The notes: a model not told the origin generated them from the letters alone. A stretch of 64,000 bases of DNA from Mesorhizobium sp. M2D.F.Ca.ET.226.01.1.1 (GCF_004022705.2 NZ_RZOY02000002.1:349758-413757); one strand, 5' to 3'. Shown: positions 1 to 8,564, counted from the stretch's first letter. Numbers and translations: made by a program.

Positions 1-222
1 ATCCAGCTCGCCGACGGCAGCTCCGGCATCGAAGCAGTCAACGAGATCTTGTCCTCGACGCCGGTGCCGGTGATCTTCATCACCGCCTTCCCGGAACGCC
101 TGCTCACTGGCGAGCGTCCGGAGCCGGCTTTCCTGGTCACCAAGCCCTTCAACCCCGACATGGTCAAGGCATTGATCAGCCAGGCCTTGTTCTTCGACCG
201 GCAGGCCAAAGCCGCCGCCTGA
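1..222 (+). CDS. phyR: Response regulator PhyR, C-terminal part (cut by window start)
   Basis: Only the last 73 residues are present. They form the C-terminal part of a receiver domain that opens with IQLADGSSG and continues through [19 protein letters not shown] and the conserved Lys in LVTKPF. This wording is typical of PhyR, the anti-anti-sigma regulator of the alphaproteobacterial general stress response. PhyR carries a sigma-like domain at its N-terminus, and once phosphorylated it sequesters NepR and frees sigma-EcfG. In the family the phospho-acceptor Asp sits just before this IQLADG stretch, so it lies one residue outside the window. The EcfG-type promoters and HWE kinase downstream fit this role. 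nepR and ecfG are not in the window. Confidence 0.88.
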   Translation: MQLADGSSGIEAVNEILSSTPVPVIFITAFPERLLTGERPEPAFLVTKPFNPDMVKALISQALFFDRQAKAAA

Positions 223-255
223 TCCGGTCCAAGGCTCGGACCTTCGAGCGTCATG

Positions 256-273
256 CGAGGCCTTCGGGCCTCG
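256..273 (+). terminator. Hairpin after phyR
   Basis: A perfect 7-bp stem (CGAGGCC / GGCCTCG) closed by a TTCG tetraloop starts 34 bases after the phyR stop. No T-tract follows, so it is either a weak terminator or an mRNA 3'-end stabiliser. Confidence 0.45.
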
Positions 274-338
274 TGTGGCGCTTGTCCATTTGCGATCTGA
301 AAAGCCTCTTCAAGGGGTCGTCTTTTTCGGAAAATGGT

Positions 339-363
339 GGAACAAACGGCACCGAGCCGCGTT
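339..363 (+). promoter_or_regulatory. Sigma-EcfG type promoter for the DUF1328 gene
   Basis: GGAAC (339-343), a 16-base spacer, then CGTT (360-363). This is an exact match to the published EcfG consensus of alphaproteobacteria (GGAAC-N16/17-CGTT). The -10 element is 28 bases upstream of the DUF1328 start codon. Confidence 0.75.
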
Positions 364-391
364 CTTTTCCCGACATAAAAGGAGACTCATC

Positions 392-556
392 ATGCTGTAC
401 TGGGCGCTCGTATTTCTCGTAGTTGCGATCATCGCCGGCGCGCTTGGGTTCGGCGGCATAGCCGGTACATCGGCGGGCATCGCGCAGATTCTGTTCTTCA
501 TCTTCCTCGCCTTCCTGGTGATTTCACTCATCGCAGGCCTCTTCAGGAGAGCCTGA
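392..556 (+). CDS. DUF1328 family small membrane protein
   Basis: This 54-residue protein is almost entirely hydrophobic. Two membrane helices (about residues 3-20 and 31-50) are separated by the glycine-rich turn [11 protein letters not shown] and followed by a short basic tail FRRA. The pattern and length match the DUF1328 (YtjA-like) family, whose biochemical function is unknown. The ATG at 392 follows an AAAGGAG Shine-Dalgarno sequence. An upstream in-frame GTG at 275 would extend it, but that extension is not hydrophobic and spans the promoter. The perfect EcfG-type promoter suggests stress induction, a context in which such proteins often occur. Confidence 0.85.
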   Translation: MLYWALVFLVVAIIAGALGFGGIAGTSAGIAQILFFIFLAFLVISLIAGLFRRA

Positions 557-598
557 CCGCAACACTGGAAGCCGCACCCCTCAAACGGTTTCCAGCCA

Positions 599-642
599 CC
601 GCCGGACGGCGCCTCGAAAGAGCACTGTCCGGCGGACCGTTT
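599..642 (+). terminator. Hairpin with short T-run after the DUF1328 gene
   Basis: A 9-bp perfect inverted repeat (CCGCCGGAC 599-607 / GTCCGGCGG 627-635) has a 19-base loop and is followed by ACCGTTTTC. It is plausible as a terminator separating the DUF1328 transcript from the kinase gene. The long loop lowers confidence. Confidence 0.4.
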
Positions 643-679
643 TCTGGGGAGCCCCGCAAATTCGGGGGGCATACCGCGC

Positions 680-704
680 GGAACCAGTTGCGAATTGAGC
701 CGTT
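680..704 (+). promoter_or_regulatory. Sigma-EcfG type promoter for the HWE kinase
   Basis: GGAAC (680-684), 16 bases, CGTT (701-704): again an exact EcfG consensus. It overlaps the first upstream in-frame start of the kinase frame (TTG 695), which supports a kinase start further downstream. Confidence 0.72.
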
Positions 705-745
705 CAAGGATCGGGTGCGGACAAGGACCGAGTGTGGGGATTCCG

Positions 746-1777
746 ATGCCTTCCGAAGGTCCCACGAAGGACAGGGCTGAAAAGCAGGACAGCGAAGTGA
801 TCGCGATGCATCCGGCCGAGAGCGGGATGCAGCTGGGGCGGGCCCTACTTCATGCCCTGCACAATGCCGGAATTTCAGTTCTCTACCAGGATCGGCAGAT
901 GAAAACGGTTTGGGCGCGCAATATGAGCGCGCCCTGGGCGTCTGAAACCGCCGATGGCAAGGATTTGCTTTCGCCGGCGCAGGCGGAGCGCATAAGGCTG
1001 GCCAAACTCAAGGTGATCGAATCCGGCGACGCGGACCAGCTCGAGCTCAGCATTCCGGGAGGCCAGGGCATACGCTGGTTTCAGCTATGGATCGATGCCG
1101 ACTGCGGCGAAGTCGGCGAAGTGATCGGCGTCGTCACCACCATGGTGGAGACGACGGAGCAGAAACGCCGCGAGCAGACGCTGAAGACATTGCTGCGCGA
1201 AGTCAGCCATCGATCGAAGAATCTGCTCGCCATCATCCAGAGCATCGCCACCCAGACGGGGCGCTATTCGGAGACGCTCGGCGAGTTCCTGGCGCGGTTT
1301 CGCGGCAGGCTGCAATCGCTCGCTTCCTCGCAGGACCTGGTCACATCCTCCAACTGGCGCGGCGCGGCTCTGCGGGAGCTCGTATCCGGCCAGGTCGGCC
1401 GCTACAGCAGCGATCTGGCGCAAAGCCTGCAATTCGGGGGCGAGAATCCATACCTCAATCCCAACGCCGCCCTGCATATCGGTCTGGCGATGCACGAGTT
1501 GGCCGTGAACTCCGTGAGCTATGGCGCGCTGTCGCGGCCGGACGGCCACGTCGAGGTGCGCGCAAGGCTGGAAGCTGAGAACGCAGCGCCGCCCAACCTT
1601 TTGCTGACCTGGACGGAAGCGGTCGGCGACGCGCCGCGCAACGCGAAGCGTTTTGGCAGCGTGGCGCTGGAGCGCGTCGTGCCGATGTCGCTCAATGGTT
1701 CCGCGACGCTCGAAATCGGCAAGGACCGCATGGAATACCGCCTCACCGTTCCGCACGGGAATTTCGAAACGGATTGA
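746..1777 (+). CDS. Soluble PAS/HWE-type sensor histidine kinase
   Basis: A 343-residue protein with no membrane segment. The N-terminal half looks like a PAS-type sensor. It is followed by the HisKA_2/HWE dimerisation motif (EVSHRSKNLLAIIQSIA, phospho-acceptor His) and an ATPase domain with the N-box-like HELAVNSVSYGAL, a WTE motif and a degenerate glycine box (RFGSVALE in place of GFGS). HWE kinases commonly feed PhyR in the general stress response, and this gene lies just downstream of phyR with its own EcfG-type promoter. That makes a feedback or input kinase a reasonable inference. ATG 746 has a GGGGA ribosome site and lies beyond the promoter. ATG 806 is the alternative. Confidence 0.85.
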   Translation: MPSEGPTKDRAEKQDSEVIAMHPAESGMQLGRALLHALHNAGISVLYQDRQMKTVWARNMSAPWASETADGKDLLSPAQAERIRLAKLKVIESGDADQLELSIPGGQGIRWFQLWIDADCGEVGEVIGVVTTMVETTEQKRREQTLKTLLREVSHRSKNLLAIIQSIATQTGRYSETLGEFLARFRGRLQSLASSQDLVTSSNWRGAALRELVSGQVGRYSSDLAQSLQFGGENPYLNPNAALHIGLAMHELAVNSVSYGALSRPDGHVEVRARLEAENAAPPNLLLTWTEAVGDAPRNAKRFGSVALERVVPMSLNGSATLEIGKDRMEYRLTVPHGNFETD

Positions 1778-1909
1778 TTGCGCTGCCGTTCCAGCCTTGC
1801 CGGCGAAAGCCCTTTACCGGCTGTTCACCATAAAGTTCGATCCTATGATCCCGGCTAACAATGCGCTGGAAACCCATCCGCGCCACGGCGCGCGATCTGG
1901 GAGACTGAA

Positions 1910-2080
1910 ATGACGGTTGCCGACATGAACAGGCTTGAGCAGGCCGCCCGCGTCTCGATGAGCGGGTTCCAGGATGCCGAATCGCCGCCGGCGCCACGAT
2001 CATTTCATCTTTCGCTTCGCCTTGGCGCGATCGCGCTTCTGGCCGCCGTGGCCCTGGCCGCGACCTGGCAATTGTTCTGA
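1910..2080 (+). CDS. Small single-pass membrane protein, unknown
   Basis: A 56-residue protein with ATG 1910 preceded by GGGAGA. The first 36 residues are polar, and the C-terminus is one hydrophobic helix (LRLGAIALLAAVALAATWQLF), consistent with a tail-anchored topology. I do not recognise the family. It lies between the HWE kinase and another stress-cluster gene on the same strand. Codon use is like its neighbours. Confidence 0.55.
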   Translation: MTVADMNRLEQAARVSMSGFQDAESPPAPRSFHLSLRLGAIALLAAVALAATWQLF

Positions 2081-2202
2081 TCAGTAGGCGGCCTAGACAC
2101 GCGAGCATGTCGACCAAAGTTGCGCGGCGGCTTTGGGTAGACGACAGGACCTTAAGCGCGTCGCCTGAATCCATTCCACGCCACGCTTTGAACCCGGCCC
2201 CC

Positions 2203-2228
2203 GGAACTTTCGTTCGCCGAGAATCGTT
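2203..2228 (+). promoter_or_regulatory. Sigma-EcfG type promoter, 17-base spacer
   Basis: GGAAC (2203-2207), 17 bases, CGTT (2225-2228), 25 bases upstream of the ATG at 2253. It is the third consensus EcfG site in the first 2.3 kb. Confidence 0.68.
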
Positions 2229-2252
2229 GTTTGCGGCGAGAGGTTTGGAGCC

Positions 2253-2579
2253 ATGGAACACGTCGCCGCGCTGCTCTTCGTCGTCGGTTGCTCGAGCACG
2301 ATGACCGATTGCCGCGAACTCGAAGTGCCGGTCAGTGTCTTTGAGACCGCGCAAGCCTGTGTTGCAGAAAGACCCTTCGCCCTTGGCGACCTGCAGGGCC
2401 GGGCTCCCCGCATTATCGGCAAGTGCCTTGCCGTCGATCCGGCCCTGGAAGACGATTACGATCAGATCGCCTGGAACGTGCGGCCCGACGGCACGCTGGT
2501 CGCGTCTTTGGAGGTTTCGGGCATGCTTGTCGCGTCGAACAGCGCGCGCCCCGAAAAAGACTATCTTAAACAACAGTAA
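2253..2579 (+). CDS. Conserved hypothetical protein in stress cluster
   Basis: A 108-residue protein. It begins with a short hydrophobic segment (MEHVAALLFVVGCSS) that could be a weak signal sequence or lipobox (VVGC), followed by a polar region with Cys residues at TDCREL, AQACVAE and GKCLAV. I do not recognise a named domain, but the composition suggests a small envelope or periplasmic protein stabilised by disulfides. The EcfG-type promoter immediately upstream and a strong terminator immediately downstream make it a monocistronic, probably stress-induced unit. Confidence 0.65.
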   Translation: MEHVAALLFVVGCSSTMTDCRELEVPVSVFETAQACVAERPFALGDLQGRAPRIIGKCLAVDPALEDDYDQIAWNVRPDGTLVASLEVSGMLVASNSARPEKDYLKQQ

Positions 2580-2582
2580 GAT

Positions 2583-2605
2583 CGGGCAGGCAAAGCCCGT
2601 TTTTT
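2583..2605 (+). terminator. Rho-independent terminator
   Basis: Stem CGGGC (2583-2587) / GCCCG (2595-2599) with a 7-base loop and six T residues (2600-2605), directly after the stop at 2579. Confidence 0.75.
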
Positions 2606-2662
2606 CATGCTAAATGGCGGCTGGCACTGCCGAAAGTGAGGACAAAAGTGAGGAGCATTTCA

Positions 2663-2908
2663 ATGCGGAAGATGATTATTGCCATGGTTGCCGTTGTCGC
2701 TGTCAGCGGCTGCACCACGACCGAGCAGGATGTTGTGGGCGGTGGCCTGATCGGCGCCGGCGTGGGTGGACTGGTCGGCGGCGGCAAGGGTGCGCTGATC
2801 GGCGCGGCCGTTGGCGCCGGGTCGGGCCTCCTGGTTCGCAACCTGCGCAACGGCTATTGCCAGTATCGCGATCATCGCGGCCGAATCTATACGGCTCGCT
2901 GCAACTGA
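2663..2908 (+). CDS. Small glycine-zipper lipoprotein
   Basis: An 81-residue protein. Its N-terminus MRKMIIAMVAVVAVSGC is a lipoprotein signal peptide with lipobox VSGC. It is followed by TTTEQD, a glycine-rich repeat region (GGGLIGAGVGGLVGGGKGALIGAAVGAGSG) of the glycine-zipper type, and a short basic C-terminus with two Cys. Glycine-zipper lipoproteins insert in or stabilise outer-membrane structures, but no specific role can be assigned. ATG 2663 follows GTGAGGAGC. An in-frame GTG at 2636 would add residues that disturb the signal peptide. Confidence 0.75.
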   Translation: MRKMIIAMVAVVAVSGCTTTEQDVVGGGLIGAGVGGLVGGGKGALIGAAVGAGSGLLVRNLRNGYCQYRDHRGRIYTARCN

Positions 2909-2930
2909 TACGGAAAACAACCGGAGGCCG

Positions 2931-3035
2931 CTAGAGCAATTCCAGGAAAAGTGTGAGCGGTTTTCCGTCCGGAATTGCGTAAAAACAAAGAGATAGAGCG
3001 GTTCGCCGTTTCTGTGAAACGGCGAACCGCTCTAG
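2931..3035. repeat. Palindromic interspersed repeat A, copy 1 (full length)
   Basis: The element is about 105 bp and built from two hairpins: GCAATTCC...GGAATTGC with inner GAAAA...TTTTC, then AGAGCGGTTCGCCGTTT...AAACGGCGAACCGCTCT. It is bounded by CTAG on both sides. Related copies lie at 7130, 9859, 15931, 34128 and 36224. Here it sits between convergent genes. Confidence 0.85.
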
Positions 3036-3091
3036 CCGGCCTCCGGCTCCAATCCGCTGATTCGCCCGCCATCGCGGGCCATTTTGGCCGC

Positions 3092-4789
3092 TCACTCGGC
3101 CAAGGGGATTTTGATTTCCACCTTTAATCCGTCGCCGCGATAGTCGCGCGCGATCGTGCCGCGCAATTCGCGCGTGACGTTGAGATCTATCAGCTTGGTG
3201 CCAAAGCCGGTCTTTGCCGGCGCATCCAATCTCTTCTGACCCGCTTCGCGCCAGTTCAGGGTGAGCGTCCGCTCGCGGCCGCGCCCCTTCACGTTCCAGT
3301 CGACTTTGAGAGCCCCCACCGAGCTGCCGGCTTCGCCATATTTCAGCGCGTTGGTGGCGAGTTCGTGGAAGGTCAGCCCAAGCGCCTGCGTCGTCGTCTC
3401 GTCGAGCAGCACCTCCGGCCCGGACAGCACGCCTTCGGGAAGCTCCTTGCCGAACACCTGCCCGAGCTCGATGCGCAGCAGGTCGCCGAGATCGGCTTTC
3501 TGCCAGCGCGAGCGCGTCAGCATATCCTGCGATGCGGCCATGGCCTGGAGGCGCGCCGAGAACGATGCCGAGAACTCCTTGACGTCGGTGGCCTGCGAGG
3601 CCGTCTGCCGCGCGATCGCCAGCACGCGGGTGATCGAGTTCTTGATGCGGTGCTTCATCTCTTGCAGGATCAGGTCCTTTTCCAGCAGGCTCTTTTCCGT
3701 CGCCTCGTGCAGCGCCGATTTCGCGTCATAGGCACGCTCCTGGTAGCGCGCCACCAGGGCAATGGCGCCGGCAAGCAGCAAACCGAACATTCCGAGCATC
3801 ACCGGAATGACGCGCGAGGACGGTGGCTCGAAGGCGCTTGTCGGCCTGAACAGCAAGGTCCAGGGCTGGCCCGCGACGACGATATCGCGACGTGCCAAGA
3901 GCTTCGCGCCAATGCGTTCCGCCGGCGGCGCTTCCGACCGGAAAAGCAGCTTGCCGGCCTCCGGCTTGCCGTCATAGACCTCGACATTGACCGGCAGCAG
4001 CGGCGAATGGCTGAGCGCGACCTGGAACAGGTTCTGGGCGCGGAAGGCGGCATAGAGAAAACCGGCGGTGGAGGAGCGGCTAGCATTGATGACGTCGGGC
4101 GCGGTTTCGACGTTCAGCCGCACGAAGACCAGGAAGCCCGTGAACGTCTGCGCCACGCCGGCGCCCTGACCAAGCTGGACAAGGCCGCTCGCATGCTGCT
4201 GGTCGTCGGCCATCGCCTTCTCGATCGCGGCGCGGCGTACCGGTTCGCTGAACATGTCGAAGCCGATGATCGACTGGTTCGACGTGTCGAGCGGCTCGAA
4301 CAGCACGATGGGCGTGCGCCATGGCTCGGTCGTATGGGGGTAGATCGGATGAGCCGATCCATGGTCGCGCAGGATATCGCGTTCGACAGCGGCCTCGTCG
4401 CCGGCTTTGGCGAGCCTCAGGAAGCCGATGCCGCGCAGACCGGCGAAATTGTCGTCGATGTCGAGCGCGGTGAAGAAGGCTTTGAATTCGCCGCGCGTGA
4501 TGTCGCCGTTGCGCGCATCGAACAGCGCCTGCGTCGAGCGCAACAGCGACAGATGCAGGTCGATGCGGCTTTCGATTCGGCTGAGCGCATCGTCGGCGGT
4601 GCCTTCGAACTTGATCCGCGCCGCTTCCTGGGTCGCGAAATAGGCGAACCCCGCCATCGTCAGGCTGATCAGCGCGACGGCGATGAAGGCGACGATTGGA
4701 AAAAGCTTCTTCAAATCGGAAAATGCGGCCCATGGACGGTCGACGACCTTTATGGGCAAGTCTCCGCGCCAACACAATGGCGGGGCCAA
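3092..4789 (-). CDS. Membrane CHASE-domain HWE-type sensor histidine kinase
   Basis: About 565 residues. One membrane helix lies near residues 28-50 (FPIVAFIAVALISLTMAGFAYF), followed by a periplasmic CHASE-like domain (about 70-300) and a second helix (VIPVMLGMFGLLLAGAIALVA, about 328-348). The cytoplasmic part has the HisKA_2 motif (LQEMKHRIKNSITRVLAIARQ), HELATNALKYGEAGS, LNWREAG and the glycine box GFGTKLIDL. CHASE domains bind small extracellular ligands, which is unknown here. It faces the phyR-linked kinase, so it could be a second stress input. The start is uncertain: TTG 4789 is used, and no ATG precedes the first membrane segment. Confidence 0.85.
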   Translation of the reverse strand: MAPPLCWRGDLPIKVVDRPWAAFSDLKKLFPIVAFIAVALISLTMAGFAYFATQEAARIKFEGTADDALSRIESRIDLHLSLLRSTQALFDARNGDITRGEFKAFFTALDIDDNFAGLRGIGFLRLAKAGDEAAVERDILRDHGSAHPIYPHTTEPWRTPIVLFEPLDTSNQSIIGFDMFSEPVRRAAIEKAMADDQQHASGLVQLGQGAGVAQTFTGFLVFVRLNVETAPDVINASRSSTAGFLYAAFRAQNLFQVALSHSPLLPVNVEVYDGKPEAGKLLFRSEAPPAERIGAKLLARRDIVVAGQPWTLLFRPTSAFEPPSSRVIPVMLGMFGLLLAGAIALVARYQERAYDAKSALHEATEKSLLEKDLILQEMKHRIKNSITRVLAIARQTASQATDVKEFSASFSARLQAMAASQDMLTRSRWQKADLGDLLRIELGQVFGKELPEGVLSGPEVLLDETTTQALGLTFHELATNALKYGEAGSSVGALKVDWNVKGRGRERTLTLNWREAGQKRLDAPAKTGFGTKLIDLNVTRELRGTIARDYRGDGLKVEIKIPLAE

Positions 4790-4846
4790 GCCTTAATGCC
4801 GGCTGGTCCATCAACCAGCCGTTAATTAGCCGGCTATCTTATAGCC

Positions 4847-5647
4847 TCACGCCGCGATCCTCAGCGCGCCCGGCCCGGGAATGGCGCCGGGCGGACATTT
4901 GCCGAGGATGATCATGCCGAGCACCTCGTCCTGGGTGACATCGCTGGTGCGCGCGGTGCCGACCACCTGGCCGTTCTTCATCACGCAAACCCGGTCGGCG
5001 AGCTCGAATACGTCGTGAATGTCGTGGCTGATCAGGAAGATGCCGATGCCGTCGGCCTTGAGCTGCTTGACCAATTCGCCGACCTGGGCCGTCTCCTGCG
5101 GCCCAAGCGCGGCTGTCGGCTCGTCCATGATCAGGATGCGGGCGTTGAACAGGATCGCGCGCGCGATCGCCACCGACTGCCGCTGTCCGCCCGACAGCTT
5201 GATGACCGGCTCCTTGAACCGCTGGAAGCGCGGATTGAGCCGGCCCATGACCTTGCGCGCCTCGGCTTCCATGGCCACGTCGTCGAGCGTGCCCCAGCCC
5301 GTCATCAGCTCGCGGCCGAGGAAGAGATTGGCCGCGGCATCGACATTGTCGGCCAGCGCCAGCGTCTGGTAGATCGTCTCGACGCCGTATTTCTTGGCGT
5401 CGCGCGGGTTGGAGATCGAAGCCTCCTCGCCATTGATGAAGATATGCCCGCTGTCACGCTTGTAGGCGCCGGACAGGATCTTGATCAGCGTCGACTTGCC
5501 GGCGCCGTTATGGCCGAGCAGCGCCATCACCTCACCGGGGAAAAGATCGACCGATGCGTCGTCGACGGCGCGGATGCCGCCGAAGGCGATCGAGATGTTG
5601 CGCATGTCGACCAGCGGAACGGCGGGGGGAGCGGATTTTTCAGCCAT
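4847..5647 (-). CDS. xylG: Sugar (xylose-type) ABC transporter ATPase, single-domain
   Basis: A 266-residue ABC ATPase: Walker A GHNGAGKS (45-52), signature LSGGQRQ, Walker [12 protein letters not shown] and the switch His in LISHD. It energises import by XylH. CUT2-family sugar ATPases such as E. coli XylG normally hold two fused ATPase domains in about 500 residues, while this one has a single domain like rhizobial FrcA and so presumably works as a homodimer. The GGAGGAG site before ATG 5647 and the 18-base gap to xylH show an operon. The sugar assignment rests on the neighbouring xylF. Confidence 0.85.
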   Translation of the reverse strand: MAEKSAPPAVPLVDMRNISIAFGGIRAVDDASVDLFPGEVMALLGHNGAGKSTLIKILSGAYKRDSGHIFINGEEASISNPRDAKKYGVETIYQTLALADNVDAAANLFLGRELMTGWGTLDDVAMEAEARKVMGRLNPRFQRFKEPVIKLSGGQRQSVAIARAILFNARILIMDEPTAALGPQETAQVGELVKQLKADGIGIFLISHDIHDVFELADRVCVMKNGQVVGTARTSDVTQDEVLGMIILGKCPPGAIPGPGALRIAA

Positions 5648-5665
5648 GTTCGTTCTCCTCCCAGC

Positions 5666-7018
5666 TCAGACGCGCTTGCGATAGAGGGTGTCGAGCCATA
5701 CCGCGATGACCAGCACGGCCCCGACGACGATGCTTTGCAGCGGCGAATCAACGCCGAGCAGCACCATGCCGGACTGCAGCGACTGCATCAGCAGCGCGCC
5801 GAGCATGGCGCCGAGCACGGTGCCGGAACCGCCGGCGAGCGAAGTGCCGCCGATGACTGCGGCGGCGATGACCAGCAGCTCGTCCAGAGTGCCGAGCGCA
5901 TTGGTCGATGAATTCTGCCTGGCCGACGAGATGGCGGCGGCAATCGTCGCCAGCACGCCCATGATCATGAACACCTTCATGGTGATCCAGCGCGTGTTGA
6001 TACCGGCGAGGTTGGCGGCTTCCGGATTGCCGCCGATGGCGAAGACATAGCGGCCGAAGCGCGTGCGCTTGGTGACGAAGGTCATGATCAGGCCGACAGC
6101 GACCGCCATCAGCACCGGGATGGCGATGCCATGCGCGATGAACAGCCCGCCTTCGGGGACGGTGATGTTGTTGGCGGCGGCATAGCGGTTCACGATGCCG
6201 ACCGGCCATGGATAGGAATTGGCGAGCCACACCGCGCCCAGGATGATCGCGCAGGTGACCGTGGCGAGCAGCGTCTCGGCCCAGGCCGGACGCAGCGGGA
6301 AGCGGAAGCGCTTGCGCTGCACGCGGCCATTGAAATGCATGAAGATCACGGCCAGGCAGGCGACGATGCCGACGACCCAACTCCATCTGGCGCCGATCGA
6401 GCCCGCCGGACCGCCGCCCATCAGTTGGAAGGTTGCGTCGAGCGGCGCCACCGTCTGGCCGCTGGTGACCCACCAGGCGGCACCGCGCCAGACCAGCAGC
6501 CCGCCCAGCGTCACGATGAAAGCCGGCACTTCGAGATAGGCAATGATGAAACCCTGGAAGGCGCCGACGAGCAGGCCTAGCGCCAGGCCGATCAGCAGTG
6601 CCAGGACCCAGATCCAGGGGCTGCCGAGTTCCAGCCCGACGAAGCGGACCAGGAAATGCACCTGGGCAAAGCCCATGATCATGCCGATCAGCCCTTCGGC
6701 CGATCCGACCGACAGATCGATGTTGCGCATGACGATGACCAGCACCATGCCGGAGGCCATGATCGCCACGGCTGAAGTCTGCACCGAAAGGTTCCAGAGA
6801 TTGCGCGGCGTGAGGAAGGTACGGCTGTCGAAATCGAGCGGATTGACGCCAAGGCGCAGGCTGGAGATCACATGCAACCCGACCCAGATCAAAAGCAGCG
6901 CGCCGATCATGCCGAGCATGCGGGTGTCGAGCTCGGTGGCCTTCAGGAACCGGGCGACGGCGCTCAGCTCCGATGCGCGCGCGGTGTCTGCCTGCGAGGT
7001 AGACGTCGTGTCGGTCAT
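5666..7018 (-). CDS. xylH: Sugar (xylose-type) ABC transporter permease
   Basis: A 450-residue inner-membrane protein with about ten or more hydrophobic helices, of the BPD_transp_2 (CUT2) permease family. Recognisable pieces are FVTLGGLLVWRGAAWW, NPEAANLAGIN and AVIGGTSLAGGSGTV. It is longer than many CUT2 permeases because of a central insertion near residues 210-300, as in XylH. It forms the channel for the sugar delivered by XylF and is powered by the ATPase encoded 18 bases downstream. ATG 7018 follows GGGAGGAAATC. A repeat A copy lies between it and xylF. Confidence 0.87.
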   Translation of the reverse strand: MTDTTSTSQADTARASELSAVARFLKATELDTRMLGMIGALLLIWVGLHVISSLRLGVNPLDFDSRTFLTPRNLWNLSVQTSAVAIMASGMVLVIVMRNIDLSVGSAEGLIGMIMGFAQVHFLVRFVGLELGSPWIWVLALLIGLALGLLVGAFQGFIIAYLEVPAFIVTLGGLLVWRGAAWWVTSGQTVAPLDATFQLMGGGPAGSIGARWSWVVGIVACLAVIFMHFNGRVQRKRFRFPLRPAWAETLLATVTCAIILGAVWLANSYPWPVGIVNRYAAANNITVPEGGLFIAHGIAIPVLMAVAVGLIMTFVTKRTRFGRYVFAIGGNPEAANLAGINTRWITMKVFMIMGVLATIAAAISSARQNSSTNALGTLDELLVIAAAVIGGTSLAGGSGTVLGAMLGALLMQSLQSGMVLLGVDSPLQSIVVGAVLVIAVWLDTLYRKRV

Positions 7019-7129
7019 GATTTCCTCCCGCCGGCTTGCCCGTCTGGCGCGGATGCCGGAGCAAGCCTAGAAGCTATCCGCCAAACGCGGAAACACACAA
7101 ATCCTTCTGAGAAAACGCCGCGGCTTTAA

Positions 7130-7216
7130 AAGCAGTCCCAGGAAAAGTGCGTAAGCGGTTTTCCGTCCGGGATTGCGGCAACAAAGAACTGGAGCGGTTC
7201 ATTGAACCGCTCCAGG
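7130..7216. repeat. Interspersed repeat A, copy 2, inside the xyl operon
   Basis: A diverged copy (CCCAGGAAAAGTGCG, GCGGTTTTCCGTCCGGGATTG) that ends in the hairpin GGAGCGGTTCA / TGAACCGCTCC. It fills the gap between xylF and xylH. On the transcript such a hairpin would sit at the 3' end of xylF and could keep the binding-protein mRNA more abundant than the permease mRNA (inference). Confidence 0.75.
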
Positions 7217-7253
7217 GCCGCGGCGCAGGTATCTTGGTCAAACGTCGTAGAGC

Positions 7254-8294
7254 TTAGTTGCAGACCTTGACGCTGCCGGCGGGCACGCCCGCGCAGACTT
7301 CGTCCTTCTTGATCCAGCCGGCGTCGATGACGAGGTTGAGATTGTCCTTGGTGATCGCGATCGGGGTCAGGAACAGCGACTTGACGGTGTTGCCGCCAGG
7401 CGTCGTGAAGTCCTTGGCGCCGGCGATGTCGGCATTTTTCTTGCCGTCGGCGAGCTGCGAGGCGATCTCGGCGGCGTTCTTGCCGAGCTCGCGCGCATCC
7501 TTCCACACCGACACGGTCTGGGTGCCGAGCGCGATGCGGTTGAGCGCCGCGTGGTCGCCGTCCTGGCCCGAGACCGGAACGGTGCCGGCCAGGCCCTGCG
7601 CCGTCAGCGCCGCGACGACGCCACCGGCGGTGCCGTCATTGGCGGCCACGACCGCGTCGACCTTGTTGTCGTTGGCGGTCAGGAACTGTTCCATGTTCTT
7701 CTGCGCGTTGGCGGGCAGCCAGCCGTCGGTATAGGCCTCGCCGACATTCTTGATCTTGCCGCTGTCGATCGCCGCCTTGAGCACTTCCATGGAGCCGGAG
7801 AACAGGAAGTCGGCATTCGGATCGGAACCGGAGCCCTTGATGAAGACGTAATTGCCCTCCGGCTTGGCCTTGAACACCTCCCGGGCCTGCATGCGGCCAA
7901 CCTCCTTATTGTCGAAGGTCAGGTAGAACACGTCCTTGTTCTCGATCAGCCGGTCGTAGCCGACGACCGGGATGCCTTCATCGAGCGCCTTCTGCACCGC
8001 CGGGCCGATTGCCGAGGCATCCTGCGCCAGGATGATCAGCGCATTGGCGCCCTGCGAGATCAGGCTTTCAACGTCGGTCAGCTGCTTACCCGGATTGGAC
8101 TGCGCGTCGGCCGAAATATACTTGTCGCCGGCGGCCTCGATGGCCTCCTTCATCGCCGCTTCGTCGGTCTTCCAGCGTTCTTCCTGGAAATTCGACCACG
8201 AGACGCCGATCACCTTGTCCTTCGCCTCGGCGACCGAAGCCAGCGTCAGCGACATGGCAACGCCCGCCAGAATGGCGGCTGCGAATTTTTTCAT
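7254..8294 (-). CDS. xylF: Xylose-type ABC transporter periplasmic binding protein
   Basis: A 346-residue protein with a signal peptide of about 24 residues (cleavage after SVAEA). It is a type I periplasmic binding protein. The segments [37 protein letters not shown] and VVGYDRLIE are close to the XylF pattern, so D-xylose or a related pentose is the likely ligand. The start ATG 8294 has a GGGAGGATATC site, and upstream in-frame codons lie in the regulatory region. It is the first gene of xylF-xylH-xylG, divergent from a ROK regulator. Confidence 0.88.
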   Translation of the reverse strand: MKKFAAAILAGVAMSLTLASVAEAKDKVIGVSWSNFQEERWKTDEAAMKEAIEAAGDKYISADAQSNPGKQLTDVESLISQGANALIILAQDASAIGPAVQKALDEGIPVVGYDRLIENKDVFYLTFDNKEVGRMQAREVFKAKPEGNYVFIKGSGSDPNADFLFSGSMEVLKAAIDSGKIKNVGEAYTDGWLPANAQKNMEQFLTANDNKVDAVVAANDGTAGGVVAALTAQGLAGTVPVSGQDGDHAALNRIALGTQTVSVWKDARELGKNAAEIASQLADGKKNADIAGAKDFTTPGGNTVKSLFLTPIAITKDNLNLVIDAGWIKKDEVCAGVPAGSVKVCN

Positions 8295-8366
8295 GATATC
8301 CTCCCTGCGCCTTGTGCGGCGCGACCCAGACTGGCCCGAAGGCCGGCATAAAGGCTTTTTTTCGAG

Positions 8367-8451
8367 CCCCAAAAAAATACTGGTCCAGCGAAATGAAGCT
8401 GTCAACCGAGATTCTGATGGCATTTGATGGGTCCAGGCATTTTTTTCGGGG
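8367..8451. promoter_or_regulatory. Paired inverted sites between xylF and the ROK regulator
   Basis: CCCCAAAAAAATACTGGTCC (8367-8386) recurs in inverted orientation as GGTCCAGGCATTTTTTTCGG (8430-8449), about 43 bases apart. The pair sits in the centre of the divergent promoter region and is the best candidate operator for the ROK repressor. Its role is inferred from position and symmetry only. Confidence 0.4.
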
Positions 8452-8564
8452 TCCGCAATAATTAATGACATCGGCTTTGGCTTCTGCCACTATCCCTGGC
8501 GTGTCAGCGACAGGCCATGGCATCATCACAAGGCCCGCGATGACCAGGGAGGACTTGCGAGACG

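Noticed and set aside
1768..1792. GGAAC-N16-CGTT on the minus strand at the end of the HWE kinase gene
   Set aside because: It points antisense into the kinase with no gene in a fitting position. About one chance match is expected in the window.
7130..7216. Terminator ending the xylF transcript
   Set aside because: It is a repeat A copy without a T-tract, so full termination between xylF and xylH is not supported.
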